Origin: Clostridiales bacterium
Lineage (GTDB): Bacteria > Bacillota > Sulfobacillia > CADDZV01
Direction of reading: 5' to 3'
Assembly (NCBI GenBank): GCA_902812875.1
Contig: CADDZV010000003.1
Location: 1-64,000, forward strand
DNA: 64,000 nt
Position numbers and translations under genes: made by a program. This document shows, in pieces, positions 52,342 through 61,283 of this stretch. Positions within the stretch are counted from its first letter, which is position 1; each line of letters begins with the position of its first letter. The notes under the pieces are model-generated. The model did no database searches. It saw nothing but the letters and a program-made list of their open reading frames with translations, and had not been told where the DNA came from.

Positions 52342-52773
52342 TTATTGATTGACTAGCCGCGGTTTCTGTGCCTGGTGTGGGTGCTCCGGCCCCGCATACA
52401 CCTTGAGATGCCGGTGAAGCGAACGGCCCAGCCGATTATGCGGCAACATACCGAAAACCGCATGTTCGACGACGCGCTCCGGCCGCTTTGCAATCAGCTC
52501 GCGGAAGGTTTGCACTTTCAGGCCGCCCGGGTACCCGCTGAAATGATAATACTTTTTTTGGTCTGCCTTGCGACCGGTAAGCACAACCTTGGCAGCGTTT
52601 ACGACGATGACGTTGTCGCCACAATCAGTCCCGGGGGTATAGGTAGGTTTATGCTTGCCACGTATAATGGAAGCCGCCAGGGCTGCCACCTTTCCGAGCG
52701 GCTGCCCCTGTGCGTCAATGACAAACCATTCGTGTTTGATATCCGCGGGCCGTGCCATGTAGGTCTTTTGCAC
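52342..52773 (-). CDS. rplM: 50S ribosomal protein L13
   Basis: A 143-residue uL13 with the normal features WFVIDAQGQPLGKVAALAASIIRGKHK and HAVFGMLPHNRLGRSLHRHLKVYAGPEHPHQAQKP. The GTG at 52773 follows GGGAGGGG and gives the usual length; eight further in-frame codons upstream were rejected. It has its own promoter at 52807-52835, overlapping the end of truA. Confidence 0.97.
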   Translation of the reverse strand: MQKTYMARPADIKHEWFVIDAQGQPLGKVAALAASIIRGKHKPTYTPGTDCGDNVIVVNAAKVVLTGRKADQKKYYHFSGYPGGLKVQTFRELIAKRPERVVEHAVFGMLPHNRLGRSLHRHLKVYAGPEHPHQAQKPRLVNQ

Positions 52774-52806
52774 GTGCCACCCCTCCCCAAAAGTCAAGCA
52801 TCGTTG

Positions 52807-52835
52807 ATTTTATCGGACCAGTCCTGGAGTGTCAA
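52807..52835 (-). promoter_or_regulatory. Strong sigma-A promoter of rplM-rpsI inside the end of truA
   Basis: On the minus strand TTGACA (complement of 52830-52835) and TAAAAT (complement of 52807-52812) are separated by exactly 17 bases. The -35 box overlaps the TGA stop codon of truA. Transcription would start about 25-30 bases before the rplM GTG. Confidence 0.8.
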
Positions 52836-53662
52836 TAAAAAACAGCTACCAGCACAAGCCCCTGCGGCGGCGCCGTGACCCCGGCACTGGCCCGGTCACC
52901 CAGCGCCAGAGCCGCCGCCACGCTATCCACACTCCGCCGACCGAGCCCCACTTCCACTAGCGTCCCTGCAATGATGCGCACCATCCGGTACAAAAAGCCA
53001 TCCGCTTCCACTTCGATGAATCCGGCGCCGGCGGGCACGGACCAGAGCGCACACGCCGGCGGGGTCGTAGTAGCAGCCGCAGGCGTGCGTATTTCGCGGC
53101 AAAGGTCCGCCGGACTGCAGACCCGCAGTGCCCCGATGGTACGTACGGTGCGTTTGGCACTCGAACCGAGGTCGCGGAAACTGGCGAAGTCGTGCTGGCC
53201 CACCAGCAACGCAGCCGCTCTTTTCATGGCCTCCCAGTCGAGCGGGCGGGGAACATGCCACGCATACCGCCGGAACATCGGCCAGGGCTGGGCCTGGTTC
53301 CATATGTAGTACCGGTACACTTTCCCAGTGGCCGATTTGCGGGCATCAAAATCCCTGGGTACCTCCCACGCCCTTTGCACCACCACGTCCGGCGGCAGGT
53401 GGGCATTGACCGCCCAGGGGAGCCGTTCCGCCGGTATGGCGGAACCCCGTCCGTGAAAGCTCACCACTTGTCCCCAGGCGTGAACCCCAGCGTCCGTCCT
53501 GCCGGCGCCCTTCACCCGCACGGGTGGCTCAAAAAGCGGCGCCAGGGCATTCTCGATGAGCTCCTGGATGGTTACAAGGCCTTTTCGCTGCCGCTGGAAA
53601 CCGTGATACTGCGTGCCGTCATAGGCCACCAACATGGCCAGGTGCCGTTCCGCCGCTGCCAT
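52832..53662 (-). CDS. truA: tRNA pseudouridine(38-40) synthase
   Basis: A 276-residue TruA that isomerises uridines 38-40 in the tRNA anticodon arm. The catalytic Asp lies in GAGRTDAGVHAWGQVV (about residue 53), after VAYDGTQYHGFQRQ; the family block DFASFRDLGSSAKRTVRTI is near 175 and MVRIIAGTLVEVGLGRRS near 237. A stretch rich in Ala, Thr and Pro (CREIRTPAAATTTPPAC, about 190-206) is an insertion relative to Bacillus TruA of roughly 247 residues. The ATG overlaps the ecfT stop (TGATG). The frame is open far upstream only as a shadow of ecfT. Confidence 0.95.
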   Translation of the reverse strand: MAAAERHLAMLVAYDGTQYHGFQRQRKGLVTIQELIENALAPLFEPPVRVKGAGRTDAGVHAWGQVVSFHGRGSAIPAERLPWAVNAHLPPDVVVQRAWEVPRDFDARKSATGKVYRYYIWNQAQPWPMFRRYAWHVPRPLDWEAMKRAAALLVGQHDFASFRDLGSSAKRTVRTIGALRVCSPADLCREIRTPAAATTTPPACALWSVPAGAGFIEVEADGFLYRMVRIIAGTLVEVGLGRRSVDSVAAALALGDRASAGVTAPPQGLVLVAVFY

Positions 53663-54459
53663 CAGGGCCACCACCTCAGCACCACGGCCACCGCCATCAT
53701 CGCCAGGCCCGCGGTCAGAAAGGCCCAGTCCCGGCGCGCCATCGCCAGCTCCCGCAGCCGGGTGCGGCCCTGCCCGCCGCGGTAAGCCCTGGCCTCCATG
53801 GCCAAAGCGAGATCGTCCGCCCGCCGGAGCGACGAAATGAATAGCGGCACAAGCAGCGGAACCATGTTCCTGACCCGCCGCAGGATATTGCCACCGGTGA
53901 AGTCTGCCCCCCTCGCCATCTGAGCCTTCATGATACGGTCGAGCTCTTCGTACAGGGTGGGAATAAACCGCAGGGCGATCGTCATCATCATGGCAAGCTC
54001 GTGCGCCGGCAGCCCCAGCGGGACAAACGGGCTCAAAAGGTACTCGATCCCGTCCGTGAGAGCCACCGGCGAGGTCGTGATGGTCAGTATGGATGTGGCC
54101 ATGATGAGCAGGATGAGCCTCGTGGCCACAAGAAGCGCCATGTGCATACCCTCGCTGGTCACGTGCACGACTCCCCAATGCCACACGACCTGGCCGGGGG
54201 TGAAAAAAACCTGCAGCACAAAACTCAAAAGCAGTAAAAACAGCATGGGACGAAGGCCGTTGACAAGGCTCCGCAGCGGCGCCCGCGACAGAACTACGCC
54301 GGCCAGACCCAAGACCGCCAGCACTGCGAGACCAAGGAAATTCCGCGCCACAAAAAGGACGATCATGTACGCGAAGACGAGCCCCATCTTGGTGCGCGGG
54401 TCCAGGCGATGCAGAACGGTATTGCCAGGGATGTACTGCCCCAGCATAATGCCGTTCAT
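53662..54459 (-). CDS. ecfT: ECF transporter transmembrane protein EcfT
   Basis: A 265-residue integral membrane subunit that links vitamin-specific S-components to the two ATPases in group II energy-coupling-factor transporters. It begins IMLGQYIPGNTVLHRLDPRTKMGLVF, has five or so membrane helices, and two coupling motifs with the Ala-Arg-Gly signature, MKAQMARGADFTGG (about 195) and ALAMEARAYRGGQGRTRL (about 235). The ATG at 54459 overlaps the ecfA2 stop (ATGA) and its own stop overlaps truA. No S-component gene is present, as usual for this locus. Confidence 0.95.
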   Translation of the reverse strand: MNGIMLGQYIPGNTVLHRLDPRTKMGLVFAYMIVLFVARNFLGLAVLAVLGLAGVVLSRAPLRSLVNGLRPMLFLLLLSFVLQVFFTPGQVVWHWGVVHVTSEGMHMALLVATRLILLIMATSILTITTSPVALTDGIEYLLSPFVPLGLPAHELAMMMTIALRFIPTLYEELDRIMKAQMARGADFTGGNILRRVRNMVPLLVPLFISSLRRADDLALAMEARAYRGGQGRTRLRELAMARRDWAFLTAGLAMMAVAVVLRWWP

Positions 54460-55313
54460 GACGGCCCACCCCCGATTGCCCGCAGGATCTCCGTCACCGT
54501 CTCCTGCACGTCCAGGACAGCCGGGCGCACCGGGAGCCCGCGGGCACGGAGACTTTCCATGAGCTCTACCAGCGGCGGGACGTCGAGGCCCCATTGCCGC
54601 ATCAGTTCCCCGTTCGCGAGGAGCTTTCGAACCGGACCGGTGTAATGCACCGTGCCTTGGGCGACCAGTACGACCTGCGTGGCGAAAGGTGCCACGTCCT
54701 CGAGGGTGTGGCTGACCACTACCACCGTTATGCCAAGCTCACGGTGCCAGGTGGCCACCCGTGCGATAATCTCGTCCCGGCCGCGGGGATCAAGACCCGC
54801 CGCCGGCTCATCCAGCACGAGGACTTCCGGCGACATGGCCAGCACGCCTGCCAGGGCCACCCGCCGCATCTCGCCGCCCGAGAGGCCAAACGGCGACCGG
54901 CTGGCCAGCCCTTGGTCGAGCCCCACGAGGGCCATGGCCATGGCCACCCGCTGTGCGATTTCCTCCGCGGGCAAGCCCAGGTTTCGCGGACCGAAGGCGA
55001 TATCGTCCCAGACGGTCTCTTCGAACAGCTGCTGTTCCGGGAATTGGAATACGAGCCCCACCCGTTGACGGACCCGCCGCAGATCGATACCGCGCGCCGT
55101 GATGTCGACGCCGTCCAGGTAGATGTGTCCGCTCGACGGGCGCAGAAGTCCGTTCAGATGCTGCACCAGGGTGGACTTGCCCGATCCGGTCGGGCCCACG
55201 ATGGCGCAGAAAGACCCGGTCGGGATTTCCAGGTTCACATCATGCAAGGCTTTTTTCTCAAGGGGGGTCCCGGGCAAGTAGACATGCTCCAGGCCTTCAA
55301 CCGTTATGGACAT
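54456..55313 (-). CDS. ecfA2: ECF transporter ATPase EcfA2
   Basis: A 285-residue ABC ATPase. Walker A is GPTGSGKSTLVQHLNGL (about residue 40), the Q-loop is VFQFPEQQLFEETV, the signature is FGLSGGEMRRVALAGVL, Walker B is VLVLDEPAAGLDP, and the H-loop is VVVSHTLEDV. The FPEQQLFEETV sequence is typical of the second ECF ATPase. The start overlaps ecfA1 by ten bases and the stop overlaps ecfT. Confidence 0.96.
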   Translation of the reverse strand: MSITVEGLEHVYLPGTPLEKKALHDVNLEIPTGSFCAIVGPTGSGKSTLVQHLNGLLRPSSGHIYLDGVDITARGIDLRRVRQRVGLVFQFPEQQLFEETVWDDIAFGPRNLGLPAEEIAQRVAMAMALVGLDQGLASRSPFGLSGGEMRRVALAGVLAMSPEVLVLDEPAAGLDPRGRDEIIARVATWHRELGITVVVVSHTLEDVAPFATQVVLVAQGTVHYTGPVRKLLANGELMRQWGLDVPPLVELMESLRARGLPVRPAVLDVQETVTEILRAIGGGPS

Positions 55314-56149
55314 AAAGCTTTGACCAATTCCTCTTTTGATATTACTGCCGGCGGCACTGGCAAGCCCCGGCGCCGCAACTCGTCGGCTACCCGTGCCACC
55401 AGCGGCACATCAAGCCCAATCTGCAAAAGCCGTTCCCGGTCGGCAAAAACCGCTGCCGGCGGTCCGTCCAGGACGATCCGTCCAGACGACATGACCAGCA
55501 CACGGCCGGCCATCGCCGCTTCTTCCATGTGGTGAGTGATGAGGACAATCGTCACCCCGTCTTCCGCATTGAGGCGCTGGATGGTAGCAAGGATCTCCCG
55601 CCGCCCGACCGGATCGAGCATGGAAGTCGCCTCATCGAGGATAAGGCCGTCTGGCCGCATGGCCATGGCACCGGCGATCGCAAGACGCTGCTTTTGGCCC
55701 CCGGACAGATGGTGAGGCTCCTCCTTGCCGAGCTCCCCAAGACCAACCATGGCCAGGGCTTCCCGCACGCGGACCCTGATCTCTGCCGGCGGCACGCCCA
55801 GATTTTCCGGTCCGAAGGCGGCGTCTTCCTCCACGCTGGTGGCCACGATCTGGTTGTCGGGATTCTGGAACACCATGCCGGCCCGCCGCCGGATCTCCCA
55901 CAAGCTCGCCGGATCCCGGGTATCGTGGCCCGCCACCAGCACCTGGCCGGCCTGCGGCAGCAAAAGGGCGTTGCAGTGGCGGGCCAGGGTGGACTTGCCC
56001 GACCCGTTTGCCCCTATGACGGCAACAAATTCGCCCTGGTAGATATCGAGGTCGATACCATCCAGGGCCATCTGTGCCTGCGGCGTACCGGGGTTATACT
56101 CATACCGCACGCCGCGCATGCTGATGAACGGTTGCTTTGCCGGTGTCAA
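55304..56149 (-). CDS. ecfA1: ECF transporter ATPase EcfA1
   Basis: A 281-residue ABC ATPase with Walker A GANGSGKSTLARHCNAL, Q-loop VFQNPDNQIVATSVEEDAAFG (typical of EcfA1), signature HHLSGGQKQRLAIAGAM, Walker B GLILDEATSMLDP and H-loop LITHHMEEA. It powers vitamin or metal uptake with EcfA2, EcfT and exchangeable S-components. The gene starts 23 bases after rplQ and overlaps ecfA2 at its end. Confidence 0.96.
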   Translation of the reverse strand: MTPAKQPFISMRGVRYEYNPGTPQAQMALDGIDLDIYQGEFVAVIGANGSGKSTLARHCNALLLPQAGQVLVAGHDTRDPASLWEIRRRAGMVFQNPDNQIVATSVEEDAAFGPENLGVPPAEIRVRVREALAMVGLGELGKEEPHHLSGGQKQRLAIAGAMAMRPDGLILDEATSMLDPVGRREILATIQRLNAEDGVTIVLITHHMEEAAMAGRVLVMSSGRIVLDGPPAAVFADRERLLQIGLDVPLVARVADELRRRGLPVPPAVISKEELVKALCP

Positions 56150-56172
56150 AGCCCGATCACTGCTGCCGCCCG

Positions 56173-56511
56173 CTAGACAAGCTCCAGCATCACCATGGGG
56201 GCCGAATCGCCCTGCCTTACCCCCAGCCGCACTATGCGGGTGTAACCGCCCGTGCGGTCCTTGTACCGCGGCCCCAGGGTGTCGAACAGTTTACGCACCA
56301 CGTCTTCGTCGTAGAGGTATGCGAGCGCCCGCCGCCGTGCGGCCAAGCCACCCTGCTTGGCCAAGGTGATCATCCGCTCTGCGAGCGGCTGCACAGACAT
56401 GGCCCTTGGTTCCGTGGTGGTGATGTGCTCTTCGGCCAAAAACGACGTGACGAGATTCCGCAGCATGGCCCGTCGATGGCCCATATTCCGTCCCAGTTTC
56501 TTGCGACGCAT
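56173..56511 (-). CDS. rplQ: 50S ribosomal protein L17
   Basis: A 112-residue bL17 of normal length beginning [20 protein letters not shown], with [20 protein letters not shown] and the C-terminal [23 protein letters not shown]. The ATG at 56511 follows GGAGGGG; the open frame to 56568 runs into the rpoA end and was rejected. Follows rpoA by 16 bases. Confidence 0.98.
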   Translation of the reverse strand: MRRKKLGRNMGHRRAMLRNLVTSFLAEEHITTTEPRAMSVQPLAERMITLAKQGGLAARRRALAYLYDEDVVRKLFDTLGPRYKDRTGGYTRIVRLGVRQGDSAPMVMLELV

Positions 56512-56527
56512 GTCTATAACCCCTCCG

Positions 56528-57574
56528 CTAATCCTCTGGCTCGGCAAACGAAAGGCCCATCTCGGCAAGCTTCTTCTTGACCTCTTCGAGGGATTTCTTG
56601 CCCAGGTTGCGGACCTTCATCATTTCGCTCTCGGTCTTGGAGATAAGATCGCCCACGGTGTTGAGCCCCGACCGCCGCAGGCAGTTGTATGCGCGGGCGG
56701 ACAGGTCGAGCTCCTCGATCGGCGTGTCCTCAATGCGCCGCTGGGGCGTGGCCACCGTCTCCTGCCGCGTGGTCGTAGGCGTTTCGTCATGAATGCCGTT
56801 GAGCAGCTCGGTCAGCATGGCAAAATGCCCGATCAGGATTTGAGCCGCCACCCCGACCGCCTCGTCCGCCCGCAGGCCACCGTCGGTCCGCACGTCGATG
56901 ATGAGCCGGTCGTAGTCAGTGACCTGGCCGACACGGGCCGATTCCACCGTGAAATTCGCCATGATCACCGGCGAGAAAATCGAGTCGATGGCGATGACGC
57001 CGATGGGCTGGTCCGGCAGCTTGTTCAGATCGGCCGGGCGGTAACCACGGCCGGTTTCCACCGTCATCTCCATGGTGAGCGTGTAGCCGTCGGCGATCGT
57101 GGCGATATGCAGGTCCGGATTGAGAATCTCCACCTCCGCCGGTGCGAGAATGTCACCCGCCGTAATCTCTTTGGGACCCGCAACCTCGAGCCGGAGCAAC
57201 TGGGGCTCTGGCCTGTACGACCGCAGCCGCACCTGCTTAAGGTTGAGGATGATGTCGGTGGTGTCCTCCCGCACGCCCGGGATAGTGGAAAATTCGTGCA
57301 ACACCCCATTGATACGGATGCGCGTGATAGCAGCCCCCGGAAGCGAGGCTAAAAGCACCCGCCGGATGGCGTTGCCGATGGTGGTACCGTAGCCGCGCTC
57401 CAGAGGTTCCATTACCACCTGGGCGTAGCGATGATTGGGATCAATCTTCCTGATCTCGACCTGGGGGTGCACCATGCCTTCCAGTACCCGTGAAAGAACG
57501 TTCTCGTCAAGGGCACCCGTGTCTTCAGCCTTGCCTGGCAGAGTGGCAAAAGCCCACTCTTCAACTTTGGCCAT
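56528..57574 (-). CDS. rpoA: DNA-directed RNA polymerase alpha subunit
   Basis: A 348-residue alpha subunit with both domains. The N-terminal dimerisation domain has [32 protein letters not shown], and the C-terminal domain has [31 protein letters not shown] and [22 protein letters not shown] for binding upstream DNA and activators. The ATG at 57574 follows GAGGAGGAG and gives an N-terminus about 20-25 residues longer than in Bacillus ([23 protein letters not shown]); a later ATG at 57475 lacks such a site. Confidence 0.97.
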   Translation of the reverse strand: MAKVEEWAFATLPGKAEDTGALDENVLSRVLEGMVHPQVEIRKIDPNHRYAQVVMEPLERGYGTTIGNAIRRVLLASLPGAAITRIRINGVLHEFSTIPGVREDTTDIILNLKQVRLRSYRPEPQLLRLEVAGPKEITAGDILAPAEVEILNPDLHIATIADGYTLTMEMTVETGRGYRPADLNKLPDQPIGVIAIDSIFSPVIMANFTVESARVGQVTDYDRLIIDVRTDGGLRADEAVGVAAQILIGHFAMLTELLNGIHDETPTTTRQETVATPQRRIEDTPIEELDLSARAYNCLRRSGLNTVGDLISKTESEMMKVRNLGKKSLEEVKKKLAEMGLSFAEPED

Positions 57575-57620
57575 CCATCTACTCCTCCTCTGGAGGCCGG
57601 AATGTGAGATCGCCCGGAAG

Positions 57621-58247
57621 TTACTTGGAGTACAACTCCACGATCAGATGCTCGTCCACCGGGGCGTCTACTTCTTCACGCTGGGGCAGCCTTAGTACCG
57701 TAGCCATCAGAGCGTCCATGTCCACGCTCATCCAGGACGGAGCGGTGCGGTGAGCCGCCAGTTCCCGCATGAGCTTAAAGTGTTCGAGATCGCGACTGGC
57801 TTCCTTAACCGCGACGACATCGCCCGGCCGCAACCAATACGAGGGAATGTTTACCCGTTTCCCATTGACCGTGAAATGCCCGTGCAACACCAGCTGCCGT
57901 GCCTCGGCACGCGAAGTGGCAAAACCGGCCCGGGCCACAAAGTTGTCCAAACGCCGTTCCAAAAGGCGCAACAGCTCCTCGCCAGTGACCCCACGCGAAC
58001 GCGCCGCCCGGGCAAAATACCGGCGGAACTGCCGCTCGCCCACACCGTAGAAGCGGCGCGCCTTCTGCTTCTCACGCAAACGGATGGCGTACTCCGTCGG
58101 CTTGTGACGGGTAGCACCATGCATGCCAGGTGCCGGATGATGTTTGGCAATCGGGCATTTGTCGGTGTAGCACCGCTCGCCTTTCAGAAACAGCTTGATG
58201 CCTTCGCGGCGGCAAATCCGGCAGACAGGTCCGGTGTATCTCGCCAT
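57621..58247 (-). CDS. rpsD: 30S ribosomal protein S4, zinc-binding form
   Basis: A 208-residue uS4. The four cysteines Cys9, Cys12, Cys26 and Cys31 form the zinc site of the C-plus form, followed by the S4 domain with [38 protein letters not shown]. Placement between rpsK and rpoA is the clostridial arrangement; in Bacillus subtilis rpsD lies elsewhere. Confidence 0.98.
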   Translation of the reverse strand: MARYTGPVCRICRREGIKLFLKGERCYTDKCPIAKHHPAPGMHGATRHKPTEYAIRLREKQKARRFYGVGERQFRRYFARAARSRGVTGEELLRLLERRLDNFVARAGFATSRAEARQLVLHGHFTVNGKRVNIPSYWLRPGDVVAVKEASRDLEHFKLMRELAAHRTAPSWMSVDMDALMATVLRLPQREEVDAPVDEHLIVELYSK

Positions 58248-58258
58248 GATGTTTCCTC

Positions 58259-58648
58259 CTAGACGCGGCGCCGCTTCGGCGGACGGCAGCCGTTGTGTGG
58301 AATCGGGGTCACGTCTTTGATCACGCTGATCTCGAGCCCGGCACCCTGCAGCGAGCGGATGGCGGTCTCCCGGCCTGGACCAGGACCTTTGACATATACC
58401 TCCACCTCGCGCATGCCATGGCCCATGGCCTCACGGCCTGCCTTTTCGGCTGCCAACCCGGCGGCGTAAGGTGTGCCCTTTTTGGAGCCCTTGTAGCCCT
58501 CGGTGCCAGCGGATGCCCATGAGATGACGTTACCCTGCATGTCTGTAATGCTCACAATGGTGTTGTTAAAGGTGGAGCGGATGTGGGCCACCCCCCGGTC
58601 CACCATGCGTCTGTCTTTACGCTTAGGCTTTGCAGCACGCTTCGGCAT
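58259..58648 (-). CDS. rpsK: 30S ribosomal protein S11
   Basis: A 129-residue uS11 with [30 protein letters not shown] and the C-terminal signature [22 protein letters not shown]. Normal length; follows rpsM by 56 bases. Confidence 0.98.
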   Translation of the reverse strand: MPKRAAKPKRKDRRMVDRGVAHIRSTFNNTIVSITDMQGNVISWASAGTEGYKGSKKGTPYAAGLAAEKAGREAMGHGMREVEVYVKGPGPGRETAIRSLQGAGLEISVIKDVTPIPHNGCRPPKRRRV

Positions 58649-58704
58649 AAGGCTTAATCCTCCCGCGGTAGTTTGTCTTTACGATGCGGCATTGAAGGCC
58701 ACGT

Positions 58705-59076
58705 TTATTTGCTCCGTTTTACCCCGACCGTCTTGCGGGGGCCTTTGCGGGTGCGGGCATTCGTATGCGTGCGCTGGCCCCGCACGGGCAGGCCGCGACG
58801 GTGGCGCAGACCACGGTAGCACCCGATGTCGATGAGGCGCTTGATGTTCATCTGCACTTCTCGCTGCAGATCGCCCTCGACCTTGTAATGCTTGTCGATG
58901 TATTCCCGGATGCGACTGGCTTCTTCCTCGGTGAGGTCGCGCACCCGCGTGTCAGGGTTGACGCCCGTGGCGGCCAAAATCTCGCGTGACCGCGTCAAAC
59001 CAATGCCAACGATATATGTGAGACCAATTTCGACCCGTTTGTCGCGTGGAAGATCAACACCCGCGATGCGTGCCAT
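58705..59076 (-). CDS. rpsM: 30S ribosomal protein S13
   Basis: A 123-residue uS13: [22 protein letters not shown], the helix-two-turn-helix region, and the signature [35 protein letters not shown]. The C-terminal basic tail contacts P-site tRNA. It follows rpmJ by 12 bases. Confidence 0.98.
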   Translation of the reverse strand: MARIAGVDLPRDKRVEIGLTYIVGIGLTRSREILAATGVNPDTRVRDLTEEEASRIREYIDKHYKVEGDLQREVQMNIKRLIDIGCYRGLRHRRGLPVRGQRTHTNARTRKGPRKTVGVKRSK

Positions 59077-59088
59077 GACAAAACCCCC

Positions 59089-59202
59089 TCAACCCTGACG
59101 CTGCTTGTGTTTAGGATTAGAGCAAATCACCATCACGCGGCCGTGCCGCTTGATGATTTTGCATTTATTGCACATGGCTTTCACGGAAGGGCGTACCTTC
59201 AT
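59089..59202 (-). CDS. rpmJ: 50S ribosomal protein L36
   Basis: A 37-residue bL36, [20 protein letters not shown] and on to NPKHKQRQG. The zinc ribbon is the usual C-x2-C then C-x4-H pattern (Cys11, Cys14, Cys27, His32), so this is the zinc-binding form. GGTGAC lies upstream of the ATG. It sits in its normal place between infA and rpsM. Confidence 0.97.
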   Translation of the reverse strand: MKVRPSVKAMCNKCKIIKRHGRVMVICSNPKHKQRQG

Positions 59203-59262
59203 TTGTCCGTCACCTCTGCATTGAAACTCGCAAGCTCTTTGCCTGGGTCATGGGCCATACGC

Positions 59263-59484
59263 TCACTTAAAACGGTACACGATGCGACCGCGCGTCAGAT
59301 CGTACGGAGAAAGCTGCAGGAGTACCCTGTCGCCGGGCAATATGCGGATATAGTTCATCCGTATCTTGCCCGACACGTGAGCGAGGACTTTATGCCCGTT
59401 GTCCAGCTCCACCCGGAACATGGCGTTGGGCAGGGGCTCGATTACCTTCCCCTCGACCTCGATCACGTCTTCCCGTTTGCTCAT
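59263..59484 (-). CDS. infA: Translation initiation factor IF-1
   Basis: A 73-residue single OB-fold protein that binds the ribosomal A-site during initiation. It reads [20 protein letters not shown], then [32 protein letters not shown], nearly identical in pattern to other bacterial IF-1 proteins. The ATG at 59484 follows GGAGGC and overlaps the KOW-protein stop by four bases. Confidence 0.98.
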   Translation of the reverse strand: MSKREDVIEVEGKVIEPLPNAMFRVELDNGHKVLAHVSGKIRMNYIRILPGDRVLLQLSPYDLTRGRIVYRFK

Positions 59485-59813
59485 ACATCCGCCTCCTGTG
59501 AAACACTCCCCCCGGACCCAGCTCCACCCATGGTAGCGATCAAAAGCCGCAACCACTGTCGTAACTCGGCATTAGCCGGCATCTGCCCCGCCCGCAACTT
59601 GCGGCCGATTTCGTCCGCCACTAAATTGTGAGGTTGCAGATGCTTGGGGTTTTTCTTTTTTGGGTTCTCCACGCGGCGCACGACACCGTCGGCGACCTCG
59701 ACCATATTACCAGTAAAACCGATGACCAGATAGTACCTCCCGCGGTCGCGGCCGCCCCGAGAGCTGACCACCTGGCCCAGGCGGAGCCAAGTTCTCGGAT
59801 CTTCAGCTGCCAC
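59481..59813 (-). CDS. KOW-domain RNA-binding protein, L14e-like
   Basis: A 110-residue protein with a KOW motif ([22 protein letters not shown], residues 12-33) followed by a basic [18 protein letters not shown] stretch. Short KOW proteins occur at exactly this site, between map and infA, in many Bacillota (ybzG in Bacillus subtilis), where they are thought to bind ribosomal RNA. This one has an extra C-terminal region of about 40 residues ([23 protein letters not shown] and a Gly/Ser-rich end). The GTG at 59813 follows GGGAGGAG. Confidence 0.9.
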   Translation of the reverse strand: MAAEDPRTWLRLGQVVSSRGGRDRGRYYLVIGFTGNMVEVADGVVRRVENPKKKNPKHLQPHNLVADEIGRKLRAGQMPANAELRQWLRLLIATMGGAGSGGSVSQEADV

Positions 59814-59855
59814 GTGACATTCTCCTCCCGTCGAGTAGCAGCAGCCATAAAAGAT

Positions 59856-59864
59856 ATTTTAGCA
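59856..59864 (-). promoter_or_regulatory. Candidate extended -10 promoter before the KOW-infA genes
   Basis: On the minus strand TGCTAAAAT has an extended -10 form (TGn then TAAAAT). No -35 is obvious. It would start a transcript in the 65-base gap between map and the KOW gene, consistent with a separate promoter for infA and the genes after it. Confidence 0.4.
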
Positions 59865-59878
59865 CAGATAATTCGCAG

Positions 59879-60625
59879 CTATGCACTGGTTAGCACAACC
59901 GGTCCGGCAGCTGTCACCGCTATCGTGTGCTCAAAATGCGCCGACAGGCGGTGGTCTTTGGTAACCACCGTCCACCCGTTCGCCAGCTGTTTCACTTCCC
60001 ACGTGCCCACATTTACCATTGGCTCGATTGCCAGGCACATTCCCTCCCGCAGCACGATGCCCCGTCCCGGCGGGCCAAAGTTTGGCACCTGCGGTTCTTC
60101 GTGCATCCTGGTGCCAATACCGTGTCCGACATATTCCCGCACCACAGAAAACCCGTTCTGCTCAACGTATTCCTGTATGGCGTGAGAAATATCGCTCAGG
60201 TGGTTGCCGGCGCGAGCCTGGGCAATGCCCCGCCACAGCGACTGTTGGGTCACCGACATAAGCCGCTCAGCCTCCGCGCTTACCGCACCCACCGGGAACG
60301 TCCACGCAGCATCCGCGTAATACCCCTGGTACACCACCCCGAGATCGACACTCACGATGTCGCCTTCCTGCAGCACCCGTTCATCGGGGATGCCGTGCAC
60401 CACCTCGTCATTTACCGAGGTACAGATATTAGCAGGAAACCCCTGGTAGCCGAGGAACGCCGGGTAACCACCGCGGCTTTTGATACTCCTGGCCGCTACT
60501 TCGTCCAGGGTCTTGGTGGTGACCCCAGGGGCAATGGCTTTTTTGACATCTTCAAGGGCCGCCACGAGAATCCGTCCGGCCTGCCGCATGAGGGCGATCT
60601 CGGCCGGCGATTTGAGCGTAATCAT
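59879..60625 (-). CDS. map: Methionine aminopeptidase type I
   Basis: A 248-residue metalloprotease that removes the initiator methionine. Metal ligands are in VDLGVVYQGYYADAAWTF (two Asp), GHGIGTRMHEEPQVPNFG (His) and the Glu residues of AIEPMVNVG and HFEHTIAVT. It lacks the zinc-finger and SH3 extension of longer forms. The ATG overlaps the adk stop (ATGA), as is common in this cluster. Confidence 0.97.
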   Translation of the reverse strand: MITLKSPAEIALMRQAGRILVAALEDVKKAIAPGVTTKTLDEVAARSIKSRGGYPAFLGYQGFPANICTSVNDEVVHGIPDERVLQEGDIVSVDLGVVYQGYYADAAWTFPVGAVSAEAERLMSVTQQSLWRGIAQARAGNHLSDISHAIQEYVEQNGFSVVREYVGHGIGTRMHEEPQVPNFGPPGRGIVLREGMCLAIEPMVNVGTWEVKQLANGWTVVTKDHRLSAHFEHTIAVTAAGPVVLTSA

Positions 60626-61260
60626 ATGGCGGCCAGCACCCGCGTGAACACGGTGTCTACGGCGGCATTGCCATCCACGTCACGCAGAAGACCCCGTGCA
60701 CGGTAGTAATCGACAAGCGGCGCCGTCTGCTCGGCATACACGGCAAGCCGCCGCCGCACCGTCGCTTCACGGTCATCGTCCCGCTGGTAAAGCTCGCCAC
60801 CGCACAGATCGCAACGGTCCGGCACCGCCGGCGGGTTGAACACCAGATGGTAGTTCGCCCCGCACTGCCGACAGACGCGCCGGCCGGTCGACCTCAGCAC
60901 GATAATGTCATCAGGCACAATCAGGTTCAGCACCCGTTCCAAGGGCTGGTGCAGGTCCTCCAGGATGCCCTGTAGGGCATTGGCCTGCACAACCGTACGA
61001 GGAAAGCCATCCAACACAAACCCCGGCCGGCAGTCAGCCCGTTCCAGGCGTTCGCGCACAATGCCAGTCACGACGTCATCCGGCACCAGCTCTCCACGCT
61101 CCATGATGGCCTGGGCCCGCTTCCCAAGCTCGGTTTGTTCCCTGACCGCTTCCCGGAGCATGTCCCCGGTGGAGATATGCGGTATATGGAAGTGGGCCGA
61201 CACCATCTCGGCCTGCGTCCCCTTGCCGGCTCCCGGCGGCCCCAAAAAGCACAAGCGCAC
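60622..61260 (-). CDS. adk: Adenylate kinase with zinc-binding lid
   Basis: A 212-residue nucleotide kinase (ATP + AMP to two ADP). The P-loop is GPPGAGKGTQA at residues 7-17, followed by STGDMLREAV and FVLDGFPRTVVQA. The lid has the four-cysteine zinc site CRQCGANYHLVFNPP and CDLCG, usual in Gram-positive bacteria. The GTG at 61260 begins MRLCFLGPPG, the family's normal start, and has GGAG six bases upstream; a GTG four codons earlier is possible. Confidence 0.95.
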   Translation of the reverse strand: MRLCFLGPPGAGKGTQAEMVSAHFHIPHISTGDMLREAVREQTELGKRAQAIMERGELVPDDVVTGIVRERLERADCRPGFVLDGFPRTVVQANALQGILEDLHQPLERVLNLIVPDDIIVLRSTGRRVCRQCGANYHLVFNPPAVPDRCDLCGGELYQRDDDREATVRRRLAVYAEQTAPLVDYYRARGLLRDVDGNAAVDTVFTRVLAAI

Positions 61261-61283
61261 AGCCTTCTCCACGCCGCGCCACC

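Noticed and set aside
54459-54594. N-terminal extension of EcfT by 45 residues
   Set aside because: The extra residues are a Pro/Gly/Arg-rich shadow of the ecfA2 end; the ATG at 54459 overlaps the ecfA2 stop and gives the normal family start.
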